This document shows, piece after piece, positions 1-12,558 of a stretch of DNA of 64,000 nucleotides; the stretch's first letter is position 1, and every line of letters begins with the position of its first letter. Made by a program: the position numbers and the translations under genes. The DNA comes from Leptidea sinapis (taxonomy: Eukaryota; Arthropoda; Insecta; Lepidoptera; Pieridae). The notes beneath the pieces were generated by a model. The model saw only the letters and a list, made by a program, of their open reading frames with translations. It did not search any database and was not told the DNA's origin. The DNA is taken from NCBI RefSeq assembly GCF_905404315.1, contig NC_066282.1:5108501-5172500 (forward strand). The letters run 5' to 3'.

Positions 1-410
1 GTGTTCCGAAGAGCTGTTTCACCTGAGTCCTGCCGCCGAAATCCACCTTCGCACGACAAATCAGAACACGTTTTCAGTTATATGACACCATTTACGCTAA
101 CTGCTTTTTATTATTTTTCGAGTTTTGCAAAAGTTTACATTATTTTATACTATGCATTAAAGAATATATTATTATAAGACCCAACATTTCCAAGTAATAT
201 GCACCCGCAGAACTTTTACATCCGCATGGATGAGATTCATGTAGCCTCAAATTAGGATATCATCCCCACCATGTGGGACGCCACCTGGATGTGTGACGTC
301 CCTCCACAGTGCGGTTTTCAAGGAGCTTTCTTCCACATACTACAAAGTTATGGAGTTAGCTTCCTCGTGCAGTGTTTGTCCTCCTTTTCCTCAAATAAAA
401 TCACACGCAT
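1..410 (+). mobile_element. family J LINE 3' end, split
   Basis: Bases 1-62 and about 255-410 match the C-terminal coding part and tail of the jockey/CR1-type element seen complete at 12617. The region between (about 66-250) does not belong to it and looks like a later insertion. The tail ends near the usual CTCGT...TCCTCC motif. Confidence 0.65.
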
Positions 411-901
411 ACATAGCGTAGCGAACCATAATGAATTGAAGTATCTGTACAATATATTCTTTGGCCCAGCAACAAAACTATCGGAACTATCGAAAAGATG
501 TTTTTTTAATTTATGAATCGCTTCTAATTATTTCAGTCTATTAGGTATTTATACCTATTGCGTGCATGAAGGCAAACAAAATCGTTCCTTCACATAACTT
601 GAACTATATTATAAATCGAAGTAACTTCCTGTAAGCCATTTTTCGGCGTACATTCAATTCAAGAGGTTAATGCTTTTAACAAAGATCGAACTCATTTACT
701 GCTTTCTTTATAAGTGCAATGTCACGCATGTTGTGGCCGAAATAACTCGGCGGATACGGCGATCATATATCAAAGACTTAACCGATGCTAACATTTGGCG
801 AATAATTTGTGGATATTAAAAATTATTAATGTGCAACGCTTTTGCATGATGCATTAGTTATGGGCGAGGTTGAGCTCGAGAATAATTATATTATTTAATA
901 C
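411..901. other. AT-rich DNA, no gene seen
   Basis: I see no coding region, tRNA or repeat shared with the rest of the window here. Confidence 0.4.
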
Positions 902-1260
902 TAGCTGACCCGGAAAACGTTGTTTTGCCATATAAATTATTTTTAGAGTTAACCGTTTCTGTAACATTGCAACATTACTTTATTTTCTAAAATTAAAGAG
1001 TTTTTCTAAAATAATACGTAGCCTAAGTTACTCCTTATTACATAAGCTACCTGCAAATGATAGTCCCGTCAAAATCGGTCCAGCCATTTCAGAGATTAGC
1101 CGGAACAAACAGACAGACAGACAGACTGACAAAAATTCTAAAAAATATTATTTTGGTATATGTACGGTACATATGGTTATTTCAATATTACAAACAGACA
1201 GTCCAATTTTATTTATATGTATGTATAGATGTATTGATAATATCCACAAGGAATAGTGCT
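902..1260 (+). mobile_element. interspersed repeat starting CTAGCTGACCCGG
   Basis: It begins CTAGCTGACCCGG-AAACGTTGT and carries the phrase TCAAAATCGGTCCAGCCATT and a short CAGA microsatellite. Related starts occur at 18196 and 51415, and in reverse at 34196 and 36058. The class is unclear; a Helitron-like or LINE-derived non-autonomous element is possible. Confidence 0.5.
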
Positions 1261-1719
1261 ATTGTTTGATATATTGTATGTACTTAGTAACTTTTACTAG
1301 AGAATCAAAAAAAAAAGACACCGTAGAATAGTAACGAGATCGAAATATGCAGTCAGTTTTTATTTCCTAACAGAATTATTAAGTACAAACTTCTCAAAAG
1401 CTCCGCACAAATCAATGAAGGAATCTACCAGCAGACGGGGTTGAGTAGCGCGAACGAAAAATACTGATTTATGAGAGCCTAAAATTGTGAATTGAACGAA
1501 AGGAGTTGTTCAAGAATAGTATGGGCTCGTGGACGAGAGAGAGATTGGGCGGACTTCAGGAGATATAAAATTGTACAAAGAAGATTACATTAAAGGGCAA
1601 TTGAAGAATAAATCCACATTTCCCTCATGCAGGCCACAATCACAAAGGTCTTTAATTTTAATAGAAATACTGGAGTACAAGCGTTAAGTCGTACCTATAC
1701 AACAAATAGTTGATATTAC

Positions 1720-2014
1720 ACCAGTGGAAGGCCTTTGCACAGGATGCCGGCTAGATTATGGGTACTATAACGGCGCCTGTCTGTCGTGAAGCAGTAATAT
1801 GTTAGCATTATTGTGATTCGGTCTGAAGGCGCCGTAGCTAGTAAAATTATTGGGCAGATGAGACTTAACATCTTATATCTCAAGCGTAATTGTTGTGCCG
1901 CTCAGATTTTTGGGGTTTTCCATGAATCCTGAGAGGCACTGCATTATAATGGGCAGTAGGTGTCAGTTGCCACCAGTTAAACGTCCTGCTCGTCACTTCT
2001 CTTATTGTCATATA
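1720..2014 (+). mobile_element. family A SINE-like repeat
   Basis: This is a near full-length, diverged copy, running from CCAGTGG...GATGCCGGCTAGATTATGGG to CGTCCTGCTCGTC and the T-rich end. It contains the family's internal inverted repeat around CCGCTCAG. Confidence 0.75.
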
Positions 2015-2240
2015 AAATTTGAATTTCGCGATTTGCCTTGTAAAGGTTTTGAAACTTGCCATAATATGTTGAACCAACTCTGATACATCTTGGGTTTCAG
2101 GATGAGAGAAAACAAGCCCAAGTTATGAGAGAAAATTGTAGAATAATAGGGGGAATCTATTGGAGTAGCTGACCTAGCACAGGCATCAGCATTTTCATTA
2201 CCAAGGATGTAATTCCAATTAGCCCAGTAATTATATCACT

Positions 2241-2327
2241 ACGATTTTTTTAAGAATCCTAAGTGGCGTTGCTTTGTAATGGGCACCTTACCATCAGCTC
2301 ATCTTGTCACTTCTCATTAAAAAAACA
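2241..2327 (+). mobile_element. family A SINE-like repeat, 3' fragment
   Basis: Only the AAGAATCCT...GTAATGGGC...CATCAGCTCATCTTGTC end survives. Confidence 0.55.
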
Positions 2328-2329
2328 CA

Positions 2330-3619
2330 TTTTTGTATGGATGAACGCCACAGATGCAGGGGTGAGGATGGTAGGAGTTTATGGAATTAGATCTAGTAGC
2401 TCTTTGGCACGGTCCTCGTGATACATGCTAGAAGCCACACAATCAAAACCAATAACTACAATTTTATGAAGGAAATAAATGAAGCTAAAGTATTCCCAAT
2501 ATTACCTATAATTATATTCAATAAATTACATAACATAATTTTTACAGCTTATAATTAATGTGATAATAAATTTACAATATATCAAGTCCTATGTGTATAA
2601 ATAAATATATTTTGTACCTAGTCATACATAGATTATACTATTGATTTACAAGTTATTACAAAATTCAAAACGAATACCGTTACCAAATATTTATATTGTA
2701 CAGTATAGTTCCTTATAACGCGATATTATTATAACACGTTTTCATATTACGCGATTTCAATAGGTCGTATAACACGGTGATATCCCACATACATATTTCT
2801 GTACTGTGTAATTTATAATGCTATTTATACAGTTCATAATTAGCTTCGGGTACCTTTGCACTTTTTTAATTGTGTTATTACAAAATTAAATTTGTGTATT
2901 GAAGACCTTAATTAAGTTGTAAAACTAGGCAAACAATTGGAAATACTTGTTAAGAATTGTGATTAATTATTATTATTACGAAGTACGAGGTCGTAAAAAC
3001 ACTTGAATAACTCTTGACGCGGTTTTCTATAACGTGGAGCCACACGACCGCGTTATAGGGGGGATAACCTGTCCTTAAATTGAGATGAATATATGTTTTG
3101 TGAAGCTTCTCTCTTTAAGACTTGAAGTAAATCTGAATCGTATTGAATTTTTATTCAGGACATGTTTCTTATTCGTCCTCATCTTGTAAAATAATTATTA
3201 GGTAAATTAAATTCAATATTTTTGTTTTTCAATAATACAACTTCACTGATTCTTCTGGAATTATTTTAAATATGTTATGGGTGTTTAAATATCATCGAGT
3301 TATTAATAAATAATAATTTTTGTAGTCAACTTTTCAATGTATAAAAAAAAACGCAAAATTGTAAAAATTGCGTCTCCATCATATTCTTATGCTTACTACT
3401 GTTCTGTATTTAAAAAGTGTATCAAAGTGCTTTTGAGACAAACCATTATAACCATTTAAACTGGAATTTTTAAAATAATACTTGATACAGAAGAGAATCA
3501 TTTCTATAACAAATTTGGTCCATTTTTTATACATTGCACTCTAACAGATAAATTTACAATAAATAAGGATGTAGTACTAAAAGTAAACCATTATTTGTAC
3601 TTATACATTAGTCTTCTAG
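2330..3619. other. AT-rich DNA, no gene seen
   Basis: No open reading frame of note and no repeat shared with the rest of the window was recognised in this downstream flank of unc-4. Confidence 0.4.
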
Positions 3620-3898
3620 CGGCCGTTCCCAATACACTATCTACAGATAAATTACTACCTTCTACTGTCAGTATTTAGCTGTCAATAATCTGAAGCTGTC
3701 CCAATATACCCGATAAGTCATTCTTATCACCTTATATTGAGACGCGTAAATTGCTATTTCCATACAAACTTTATGTCGCTGGTAAGCTATACGTATATAT
3801 AGTGAGTTACCATCGATAAGTTTATTGGGACAGAAAAGTCAACGATAGTTACGATTTTTATCTCAAGTAAGAGATAGACTGAATATTGGGGACGGCCG
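3620..3898. mobile_element. MITE with CGGCCG terminal inverted repeats
   Basis: This is a 279-bp unit. It starts CGGCCGTTCCCAATA and ends TATTGGGGACGGCCG, a 15-bp inverted pair with one mismatch. It has no coding capacity. The target duplication is not clear. Confidence 0.6.
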
Positions 3899-4279
3899 TA
3901 AGGGTTTTAGAAACCATTAATTACTTCGTTTACCTTTCAAAATTACATGCATGAGGTGCATTACCTCTTAACCAATATTATATCATTAATAATAGATTAT
4001 TTATCTACAGTAATATTAACTATTAAAGTTATGAGAAGGAAACCTTTAGATATGAGATCGAAAACTAACAAAAAAAATATACCTTTATAGGTTGATAAAA
4101 GGTTTATCTGAATGCCAAAAAACAAAAAAATAACTTTATATTTTTAACAATAATTAATAACTTTGACATATTTTAAAATTTAATCTGTGTTGCATTCTGG
4201 TTTTAAGTACAAAACCGATAGTTAAATGTTGTAAAGACAATAAGTAAAAGTGAAGTTTGCGTCATCTTATGAACGCAAT

Positions 4280-4719
4280 CTTAGATTAAGGATTGGTCTC
4301 CGCTACGCTCCAACCAGATACCGCACTACCTAAGAATAATAGCTTTCTTATAACGACAACTATTAGATGCTTGTGTGACTGGCATCTTGACACTCAATGG
4401 CTTCTTTCAAATTTTGTAACATACGCTTCGTGTTATTTTACATTGAAATTAATAAAATACAAAATAATTACTGATGCTATGTGCTCACAGTGTCTTTCTT
4501 ATTTCTTGTAGTATTATTTTTACAAAGTTTTACTACGCAACCCGGCATTTTAGTTTCAATTATCAGCAATGTTTAACAGAACATGTGGCACGTCAACGTC
4601 ACACATTGTTCGAGATTGGCTCAAGTACGCTCACTTGGGCGTAGTATTAGTTGCCGCACCTTGCGACTACGCCTGCGGTATCTAGTTGCAGCGCAGCGGA
4701 GACCAATCCTTAATCTAAG
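4280..4719. mobile_element. 440-bp MITE with TIRs of about 45 bp (family D, copy 1)
   Basis: Both ends carry CTTAGATTAAGGATTGGTCT as an inverted repeat extending to about 46 bp with three mismatches. The flanks AACGCAAT and TACGCAAT form an 8-bp target duplication with one mismatch, which fits hAT- or P-type integration. The interior is non-coding. It matches a second copy at 26734. Confidence 0.75.
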
Positions 4720-4727
4720 TACGCAAT

Positions 4728-7700
4728 AATAATATATTAATAATATAAATAGTATTGAAACTTACATTAAAACTTTTAATGATCATTTTACTCGATTTTC
4801 TATTCTTATTACTTTTTAATTCAATTGTTTCTTGACTGTCATGATTTTATGTTTATGTTTCCTTATAATATTTGTTGTAAACAAAACGAGTAATTGTGAC
4901 TTGAAAGTGTATTAAACATAGACTTAGAATATACTATTGTATAGACAACCTGACAACCCATTATCGGGCTTGACCAATTTTGTTTTAAGAAAATTTATTG
5001 GAGTAGGCGTTACTTTGCGGAAGTTCATAATTATCCAAATGTTTTGAGTTTTCTTTAGTGTTAATTCCGCCAATATTTGTCTTTAAACAATTCGACACGT
5101 GTTTTGCCTCTACACGCGGCATCCTCAGGAGATGTTGACTTGCCTAACTCACCACATAAACTATACCACATATTAAAAGGGTTACAAAAAGCTCATAGGT
5201 AGTCACTTTTCGGTGCATGTAAAAGAAACCTGAATCTAAGACGACCTAAATTCGCAATAGAATTCATAAAACCCTTCCCCAGTAGGCCTTAGTTGAGGAA
5301 CTCTTAAAATACCTTATGGAGCGAAGTCAGTTATGATTTTGATAACTTGATCGGTTGCATATAATTTGTATGTTATTATTTAAATTAGAATCAAAACTAA
5401 AATAATTTACAAATTCACAAAATTTTTGTATTTCTGATTGTCCAAGAAACCCCTTGCTTTATAAAAGATCGCAACGATTGGCTAGGATTAGCGGTTGCCT
5501 TTGGTGATAAAAAAATATAAAAAAAATATAAAATATAAAAACAGACAAAAATATTATATTGTTATTATCTATCTGGGTATGCAATTTTGAAGACCAGAAA
5601 AATTATGTTAATTTAATTTTATATTCAGTCAAGAATTAAATGCTCCCTACAACTCGAGTATAAAATCAATGTTCTGGTTAAAGAAATGTCGAAAACAATA
5701 GGGAAGTGTTTTTTGTAATTGAAACCGATGATCTCTATTTACTAAACGGACTAAATGATAATGAAAACCATTTATCTGAATAGTACTTACACAAATGTTG
5801 CAAGCGGTCCAAACGCTAGTAGAATCTGATTAGCAAAAGATAGAAATCTTTTGCAAAGCAGATCCTACTGGCAGATATCGCATTCTTACTTTCTATATTT
5901 GAGCATACTCTGGATTAGCGCGAAATGAATAGTCTGAATCTGGCTTCAAACCGTATATATATTGTTGATTTTATCCATAATTACAATAGACTTGCTTAGC
6001 TCAAACAATTATAAAATAATAAAGTATTTTTATCAATTCAGAATTTATCGTTATAAGCTAGGGCGCGTCTAATTGCTTTTATTGTTTCTCTAATTGGTAC
6101 CGGTTATCGTTCTGCATTATAAACTTCAATTTTATTACTTTATATTATATTTCTTTCTCCAATCGTTATTGTATTTGCGTAGGCATTTGTAATTTCATTA
6201 AAGCTTGCGCAATTATTTCGATATATTGCGTTCAGGTCAGTACGTACGCGGTTGATATTGTAATTAAATACGCAATGGAAATTATTTTGTGAAACCATTT
6301 ATTGCACTTGTATTTTCATTTTGCTTTATCCTCTTCCTACTAGTAAGCAATTCTTTATTAATTTCCCCTTCCTACAGTTTATTAGTAATACATGCTTTCA
6401 ACAGTCTTCAAAAAACAAGAACATGTACGACAATTTTTATCCGTGATGAATTGATCTTTATGGCCTATCGATTCACTGAAAAGTTTTGGTTTTTGTTTGG
6501 TGATGTAAAAACACAACTGTGGAACGTAACGCATCCATACAGTGAGGATGGTATAACCCTCGCAAAACTTCAAGTTTGCTCTGAAGCTGACACGCGCAGC
6601 TGTTTGCGCAGATACATTGCTGTTACTGTGCAACTATTTGCAACAACGTCATAGCGATCTAGAAGTTTGGTGAAGGTATACTTACTTGGTCTTGTGGTTT
6701 ACGTATATTCTTTTAAGTTTCTTACTTTTTTTTAATTCTTAATTAATACAAGTAATAAATACAATACATGATCCATAAATCATGCTATGTTTCTTAAACT
6801 CTCGGGCTGTGGCACCATATTCAAGACCTAGTTGATAACCTGCGCAATCGCAATAACTGCATATAGGAGATTGACTTAAGATGTCGCTCTTTTCGTACCA
6901 ATTATATTTGTAAAATTCCGACTTTTTCTTTTTCGATAATAATGGATATATGAAATATGAGATAGTTTTTAAAACTGCCATGAGGGGCTTGTATAACTCG
7001 CTTACTGCACGGATTTTCCCCATCATGTCACATTTTCATCTACAAAGTAATATTCCCATAGTACGGACATATTTTCTATTAGAATGTAATAAATCAAATA
7101 TGATTATTTACATATTACACTTATCATAAAATTTTGTTCAACGAGAATTATTTCCGAGTATTGTTTTGATAATATACCAAATTGGCATGTCAAAGCATTA
7201 AAATGGAATAATAATTTTATATAACGGCGTAGTTTCTGTGTCAAAGTTGTGTGAACATTAAAAATTAACAATAAAATTTAAAATAAAAACTATTAACAAA
7301 TACCTAATTCTCTTATTGCCCCAAATACAATATAACGTACAAATAAATATTAATATTTACATCAACTATATTACAAAATCTACATTATTATTCACACGGA
7401 TATGTTAAGTAGTACCTATTAAGTCTTTAAATCAAGTTGATAATTAGGTACTAATGATACTCAAGTTTGCGCTTTGAAAAGATCTGATTATTTTTACCGA
7501 AGCGACGCTTGAATTTCTAAAGCCATTCATAATATGTCACTTCACTTAAGAATTGCCACACGTACCAAACGATAAATCCAAGACAATCTTGTACAGAGGA
7601 ACTTTATTACTGGGTCTTGGCATTTTGAAAATGTGGCGCAATTGTTGTCCTTCAAACCGTATGCTCAATTATGAAATTGAAAGATATCTGAGATATCGAT

Positions 7701-7836
7701 AATACACATACAATTATGTGTTTTACCATTTGTTGAAATTTAACCACATCTTTGTCAAAGCCTAAACTATTCCTACAAGTTATTGTATAAACAAAGGAAC
7801 ATTACAAAACGCCACTGCTAAACCTTAAACCTCTTT
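4728..7836. other. 3' flank of unc-4, mostly unrecognised DNA
   Basis: Bases about 4960-5130 match the element at 48975. An open frame at 6289-6654 starts with GTG and has a vague resemblance to Tc1/mariner transposase, but I could not confirm it. The rest, including the probable unc-4 3' UTR just below 7837, shows nothing further. Confidence 0.4.
7603..7608 (-). promoter_or_regulatory. candidate polyadenylation signal of unc-4
   Basis: AATAAA on the minus strand lies about 230 bp past the unc-4 stop codon. In DNA this AT-rich the hexamer also occurs by chance, so this is only the nearest plausible signal found. Confidence 0.25.
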
Positions 7837-8350
7837 TCACGTGTTAAGCAATGATTCTATACTGAATGGACTGTATTTCCTTGTACCAACGTTTTTCGTC
7901 AGATCTTGTTCCGTCGATGAAGTTCCACTCAAGTCTAAGGACACTGCTCGACCAGAGTCGAAGTCGAACTTGTCGAAATTTGCTGCGGCGGCTCCGAACT
8001 GCTTAAAGAATGATGGTTGTGGATCTGGAAGTGGGCTGAAGTTTCTCCCAGAATGGCCATCTGACGTTGAACTATCAGAGTTGTTGATAACATCAGTGCC
8101 TGGTGCTCTTAATCTGCCAGCCAAGGAGAAGTCTTCTGGCCCTGAATCATGGCAAGAGTCTCCACCTACTACGTCAATCATACACTCTTCTCCGTCTATT
8201 TCTCCATCTGAGTCTGAGTAAAGGCCAGTGTTTCGATGCTGGGCAAGATATTCGGATTTAAGAGCCTCGAGGTCTACTGCAATACCTTTTGCGCGTAATT
8301 TCCTCGCCTGTCTCTCTAGTGCTTTTGCCAGCTTCTTTCTTCTTCTCGCC
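7837..8350 (-). CDS. unc-4: unc-4 homeobox gene, last coding exon with C-terminal eh1-like motif
   Basis: The last coding exon has 514 bp: one base completing an Arg codon, 170 codons and a TGA stop at 7839-7837. It follows the acceptor ctatttctaaacag. It opens with a basic, probably helical stretch (ARRRKKLAKALERQARKLRA, then KGIAVDLEALKSEYL) that extends the family-specific domain. An acidic Ser/Asp stretch (LYSDSDGEIDGEE, IDVVGGDS) follows, then a Ser/Pro/Gly-rich tail. The protein ends with KYSPFSIESLLNT. FSIESLL fits the eh1 consensus that recruits Groucho/UNC-37 corepressors, as established for C. elegans UNC-4. An antisense open frame across the same bases is a shadow. With the two upstream exons the visible protein is about 273 residues, lacking only its N-terminus. 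Confidence 0.94.
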
Positions 8351-8651
8351 CTGTTTAGAAATAGGGCTCAATTAGTATAGAACCTAAATTAATGATATTT
8401 CATACTCAGATAGCTAGGATTTCATGCTTTTGGAGGCAAACAAATGTAAATTAAAATATTTTTCATACAGTTCACAATATATTTACATCGAACGGTGCCC
8501 TTGCGTCTATATGACATCTTTCAGCACAACAGACATTTGAGGTTATGTTATCTTATGTTTTTGTCACTTTGAAGAATATTTGAATTGAAAGATATATCTC
8601 ATAAGAATGTGGGTTTCATTTTTGTGAAAGTTTATCCTGATAGCGACTCAC
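8351..8651 (-). other. unc-4 short intron (301 bp)
   Basis: The intron between the last two unc-4 coding exons has a GTGAGT donor at its 8651 side and an AAACAG acceptor at its 8351 side. It is AT-rich and I see no repeat or gene in it. It interrupts an Arg codon after its second base. Confidence 0.9.
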
Positions 8652-8791
8652 CTCTCGCGGGCTCGTAGCTCGTGTGGTGGTATTGGCTCTCCTGAGCACG
8701 ACTGTGGGTGAGCATTGTGCGCCGGCCGACCTGGGCCTTTCTTGGTATGCTCCTTCTTGCGCCATTTCGCTCGACGATTTTGGAACCATAC
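8652..8791 (-). CDS. unc-4: unc-4 homeobox gene, exon with homeodomain helix 3 and conserved basic extension
   Basis: This 140-bp exon starts in phase 0 after the acceptor tttgtcctccag and encodes VWFQNRRAKWRKKEHTKKG, then GRPAHNAHPQSCSGEPIPPH and ELRARER. It supplies the recognition helix with Gln50 and Asn51, the residues that contact DNA. The GPGRPAHN...CSGEPIPP extension after the homeodomain is characteristic of Unc-4/Uncx proteins and is not shared with most other paired-like factors, which makes the family assignment firm. The donor is GTGAGT and the exon ends two bases into an Arg codon, which the next exon completes. Joining it to the exon at 33581 restores an uninterrupted homeodomain. 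Confidence 0.95.
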
Positions 8792-9009
8792 CTGGAGGAC
8801 AAAAATTATGAAATTATGAAAAATTTCAGTGATGGTTGGTAAGATTTGAAAAAATATTTGATTCTAAAATATTTGTCTCCAAGTCTACATGGTTTTTTTA
8901 TTGACACTCCTTCATAAACATTATTTAGCCACTAATCTCTAGTAGTATTTATGCCACACAATGAAATATAAATATTACCTATAAATGTTTACTGCAAACG
9001 AATTACAAA

Positions 9010-9137
9010 TGAGCGAATCGCCTGACGTTAAGTGATCTCCGCCGCAAACATTCTCCTATACCACCAGAGGAATCACAGACATACACGCGTTTCCAGTATT
9101 TTGGAAGAGTGTACGCACTTTTTTTAAAGGCCCATGT
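9010..9137 (-). mobile_element. family J LINE 3' end fragment
   Basis: This matches the reverse complement of the family J tail (GTGATTCCTCTGGTG, AAGTGCGTACAC) and is cut off where a family A fragment begins. Confidence 0.65.
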
Positions 9138-9404
9138 GGGAAGCACCTTTGCACAAGATGCCCGCTAGATTGTCTCCAAGGTGACGAGCAAAGTTGTAGT
9201 GCCTAGCCGAGCGTCACTACAATAGTGCTCGTCACCTTGAGGCATAAGATTTTAATCTCATTTGCCCAGTAGTTTCACTAGCTACGGTGCCCTTCAGACC
9301 GAAACACAGTAATGTTTACACATTACTGCTTCACGGCAGAAATAGGCGCCGTCGTGGTACCCATAATCTAGCCGGCAATCTGTGCAAAGGAGCCTCCCAC
9401 TGGT
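9138..9404. mobile_element. two family A fragments head to head
   Basis: A short plus-oriented start (9138-9171) abuts a long minus-oriented copy (9176-9404). Their junction forms an inverted repeat around AAGGTGACGAGC and GCTCGTCACCTT. Confidence 0.7.
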
Positions 9405-9827
9405 GCGTGCTTGAACTAATGTCTAAATATATTATAGTGTATATTTCGTACATAGTGTTATATTCTGTACCTTTTTTATTAAACTTAATGAAGCAGATGT
9501 TTCAATTGCTTTATAAAATAATATATTTGAAATATAACCTTGACTACAGTTTCTACAAGAGAAAGTTACGATGACAATTGTAATCGAATAACATCGCACC
9601 CACATGTTATTATTAATAATACTAATTAATAATTCTTTCGTTTTCCGGTTGGCAATATTGCAATATCGCCGGCGAGACGGAGACAAATCGTCGAAGGTGT
9701 GGCCGACGCATGTCAAATTATACAATTAAATTATCGTTGTGGAACGGGCTTTATTTTTAGCCAGCGTTATGAGTATTGAATGAAATGGAGACGATAGAAG
9801 CAAAGGTATTAGGTTCTTTTTTTATGG

Positions 9828-10375
9828 AAAAGGAGGACAAAGGAGCGGGTGACCTGGTGCTAAGCCGCCGCCCACATTCTCTTGCAACACCAGAGGAATC
9901 ACAAGAGTGTTGCCGGCCTTTAAGGAAAGTATATAAGTTTTTTTGAAGGTACCCATGTCGTATCGTTTCGGAAACACCGCACAAGAAAGCTCATTCCACA
10001 GCTTTATAGTTCGTGGAAGAGCTCCTTGAAAACCACACTGTGGAGGACCGCCACACATCCAGATGGTGGGGATGATATCCTGATTTGTCGCGTGTCATGC
10101 GAAGGTGGAATTCGGCAGCAGGAATCAGGTGAAACAGCTCTTCGGAACACTCCCCGTAATTAATGCGGTAAGGACACACAATGAAGCGAAATCTCTACGC
10201 AACGCCAAGTGATCCAGCCGTTCACAGGGCAGTGTTTCTGACAATTCGAGCTGCTCTACGTTGCACACGGTCAAATGGAGCGAGCTGATACTGGGGTGCA
10301 CCAGACCAGAAATTACAGCAATACTCCGTAGAGCGTAGAGCGCGAGAATGTCGGCTTGAAGTGGACTTTCATTGG
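9828..10375 (-). mobile_element. family J LINE 3' end, longest copy of its subfamily
   Basis: This is about 550 bp in reverse orientation. Read on the minus strand it covers the reverse-transcriptase C-terminal region with stops and frameshifts. Recognisable phrases are FKELFHEL and DTTWVPSKK, followed by the non-coding tail. It is dead. Confidence 0.75.
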
Positions 10376-11306
10376 GATACCTTTAATAAAACTACAACTA
10401 CTACCTATATATATATGGTACCTAGCAAGGGGTATATTACTAACTGCTGAGACGTATAATTAATTACTTGCAGCATTATACTCGTGTTTTCCGAACTTTC
10501 TAGTCCTGACACGTAACAATTGGACAAAAGCGGAATACCCGGTTTATAGAAACTTTATAGGGAGTACGGACACGACAGCAGGCGGTTGTGGGATCAGCTG
10601 AAGGAATCGCCTTAACCGGAAGACATAAGAAACGGCGTTCGCTCAAGACTACGTTATCTGTCAACTAAACTGCCCAAGCAATTTAGACAGAATTTATAAG
10701 TATGGTATAGTCTACCATCTAATTAATATCTAGGCTACATTTCATGCTAAAATTTTGTAATGGTGCCTGAGAAATCTGTTAACATTTAAAATGCATGATT
10801 GCCAGGGTACGAGTAATTTGATTGTTTTCTAAGATTCAACAGTTTTAAACTTTAAGATGGAACACATACTACAACTTCCAAAATACAGTTTAAGTATCTA
10901 TTCATATGAGTTACAGATTTCCTTGCTATTGCTTACTAATTCAATTGGCCCCTCCTACCGGTAAATACTTTAAGTGATTGCATAGATCCAACAGTAGCCT
11001 TATGCATCGTCAATATTTTGCTCTATTTGCATAACATCTTACTGTTAAGTGCGGGGTTAATTTTGAATCCAAAGCTGTAAGGTGCTTAAAGTAAATTTTA
11101 CGAGCTGGCCAACCTTTCCGATAATGATGGTGAGTTTGTCTCGGTGTCTAGGTGGTTAGGAGGTAGAGAGGTTGGATAAATCGAATTAGCTAACCTAGCA
11201 ACATCGTATAGTTAACTTATAGCTTAAATAATAGTACCGGAAAAGTAAAAGATCCTATATTCGCTGACCAATTACGGTATAGTATTGAATTAATACAAAA
11301 ATATGT
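10376..11306. other. intronic DNA, no gene or repeat recognised
   Basis: It contains a short TA-rich run near 10408-10420. Nothing else stands out. Confidence 0.4.
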
Positions 11307-11447
11307 ATTTTTCCCACCTCGATGAAAAGCTGTCTTTTAGTCCCTGGTACGAGGGACAAAAGTGGCAGATTCTCTCCCGGAAAGTCCATTTTTGTCCCTC
11401 GTACCAGAGACTAAAAGCGAGCATGTAATCCAGGTGGGGAGAAAAAC
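11307..11447. mobile_element. palindromic element (family H, copy 1)
   Basis: Nearly the whole unit is self-complementary. The inner arms at 11335-11361 and 11390-11416 are 27 bp with one mismatch (core GTACGAGGGACAAAA). An outer pair (CCCACCT-GATGAAAAGC against CATGTAATCCAGGTGGG) is weaker. A related copy lies at 48110. Confidence 0.7.
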
Positions 11448-12558
11448 GTATGCGCACCACGTAAGATAAGTAGGACACTGCCACTCGCGATTGTCAATAT
11501 TCCGCGGGTGAGGATGACCTACTTTTCTACCTAGGTGATATTTGTTTTGATATAAGTTTTATTGTTAGTATTCAGCAACCAGTGTCTTTATCAGATCACT
11601 GCCATGACCCCACTGGGCGAGCAATTATAAGCATGGAATTCTTGAATTATACACAAAACTTATTCTATTCTGAATTTGAAGCTTCTATCGCTACTAGAGG
11701 TGACTTAAGACTTTTGATGATCGGTCAATCACTCAGTGAGTGACAAAGTTAAGAAAATTTCACTGGTTATAATTCTTAAACTATGATTCAAATTGAATGA
11801 AATTAGGAATATACAGTTATTACATGTCTGCTTGCTTACTGAAAATTCAGGCTGCTGCTAATTTTATCGACAACGAAGTTTTAGGAGGTTGAAAATGGCC
11901 TGAACTTCTTCGAGAAAAGGATGGTACCTAAGGCCTGCGTCTAGTCTTTGCTCGATTTGACAATTAATTTACAAATTATTTTCATAAGTTCGTTTTTGCA
12001 ATTCATATTGTATTAAATTTCGGTTGGAATGATAAATAATTAATAAAATAACATTAACATATGTTAATGTGATTTATGTAGGATAATTCTCTACGAACAA
12101 GTGAACCTTACATTCGTCCAATGAAGGTTGACTTAATAAATTAAATATCTAAAAGATTTTAATCAAGCTATACTTAAATTGCAGAATTGAACTGGACATA
12201 TATTAATGAGCCTAACGAAACCAATTTATAATTTAATTAAATTGTGCCGTACAATATCATATACACACTATCGATAGCTATAAATAATATTTATATTAAT
12301 AAATGGCTGTATCTGTTAATTTACGCCATAACACGATGATATAACGTAACAAAAAACATGAACAATTCTTTCGTTATTAATAATTATTTCAAGATATTCA
12401 GTAATGACCTAGTTAAGTAAATATGTCGTTAACTCGATTCTGTTAGATCATCTATAAAAACTAAAATGAAAACGATTACCTAAATTATTAAGACTTTCGT
12501 GAGACATTATTAACTTTTTTATTAATACGGCTTTACTCACGTTTTATCGGTGTTGGAT
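11448..12558. other. intronic AT-rich DNA, nothing recognised
   Basis: No coding signal or repeat shared with the rest of the window was seen. Confidence 0.4.

Noticed and set aside
6289..6654. 121-codon plus-strand frame with a hydrophobic start
   Set aside because: It begins with GTG rather than ATG and shows no splice partners. The faint Tc1/mariner similarity (DELIFMAYRFTEKF) is too weak to call.
7841..8221. 126-codon plus-strand open frame
   Set aside because: It is antisense to the last unc-4 exon, whose frame has family homology and splice sites; the plus frame is a shadow.
11290..11484. 64-codon minus-strand frame
   Set aside because: It lies entirely in the palindromic element.
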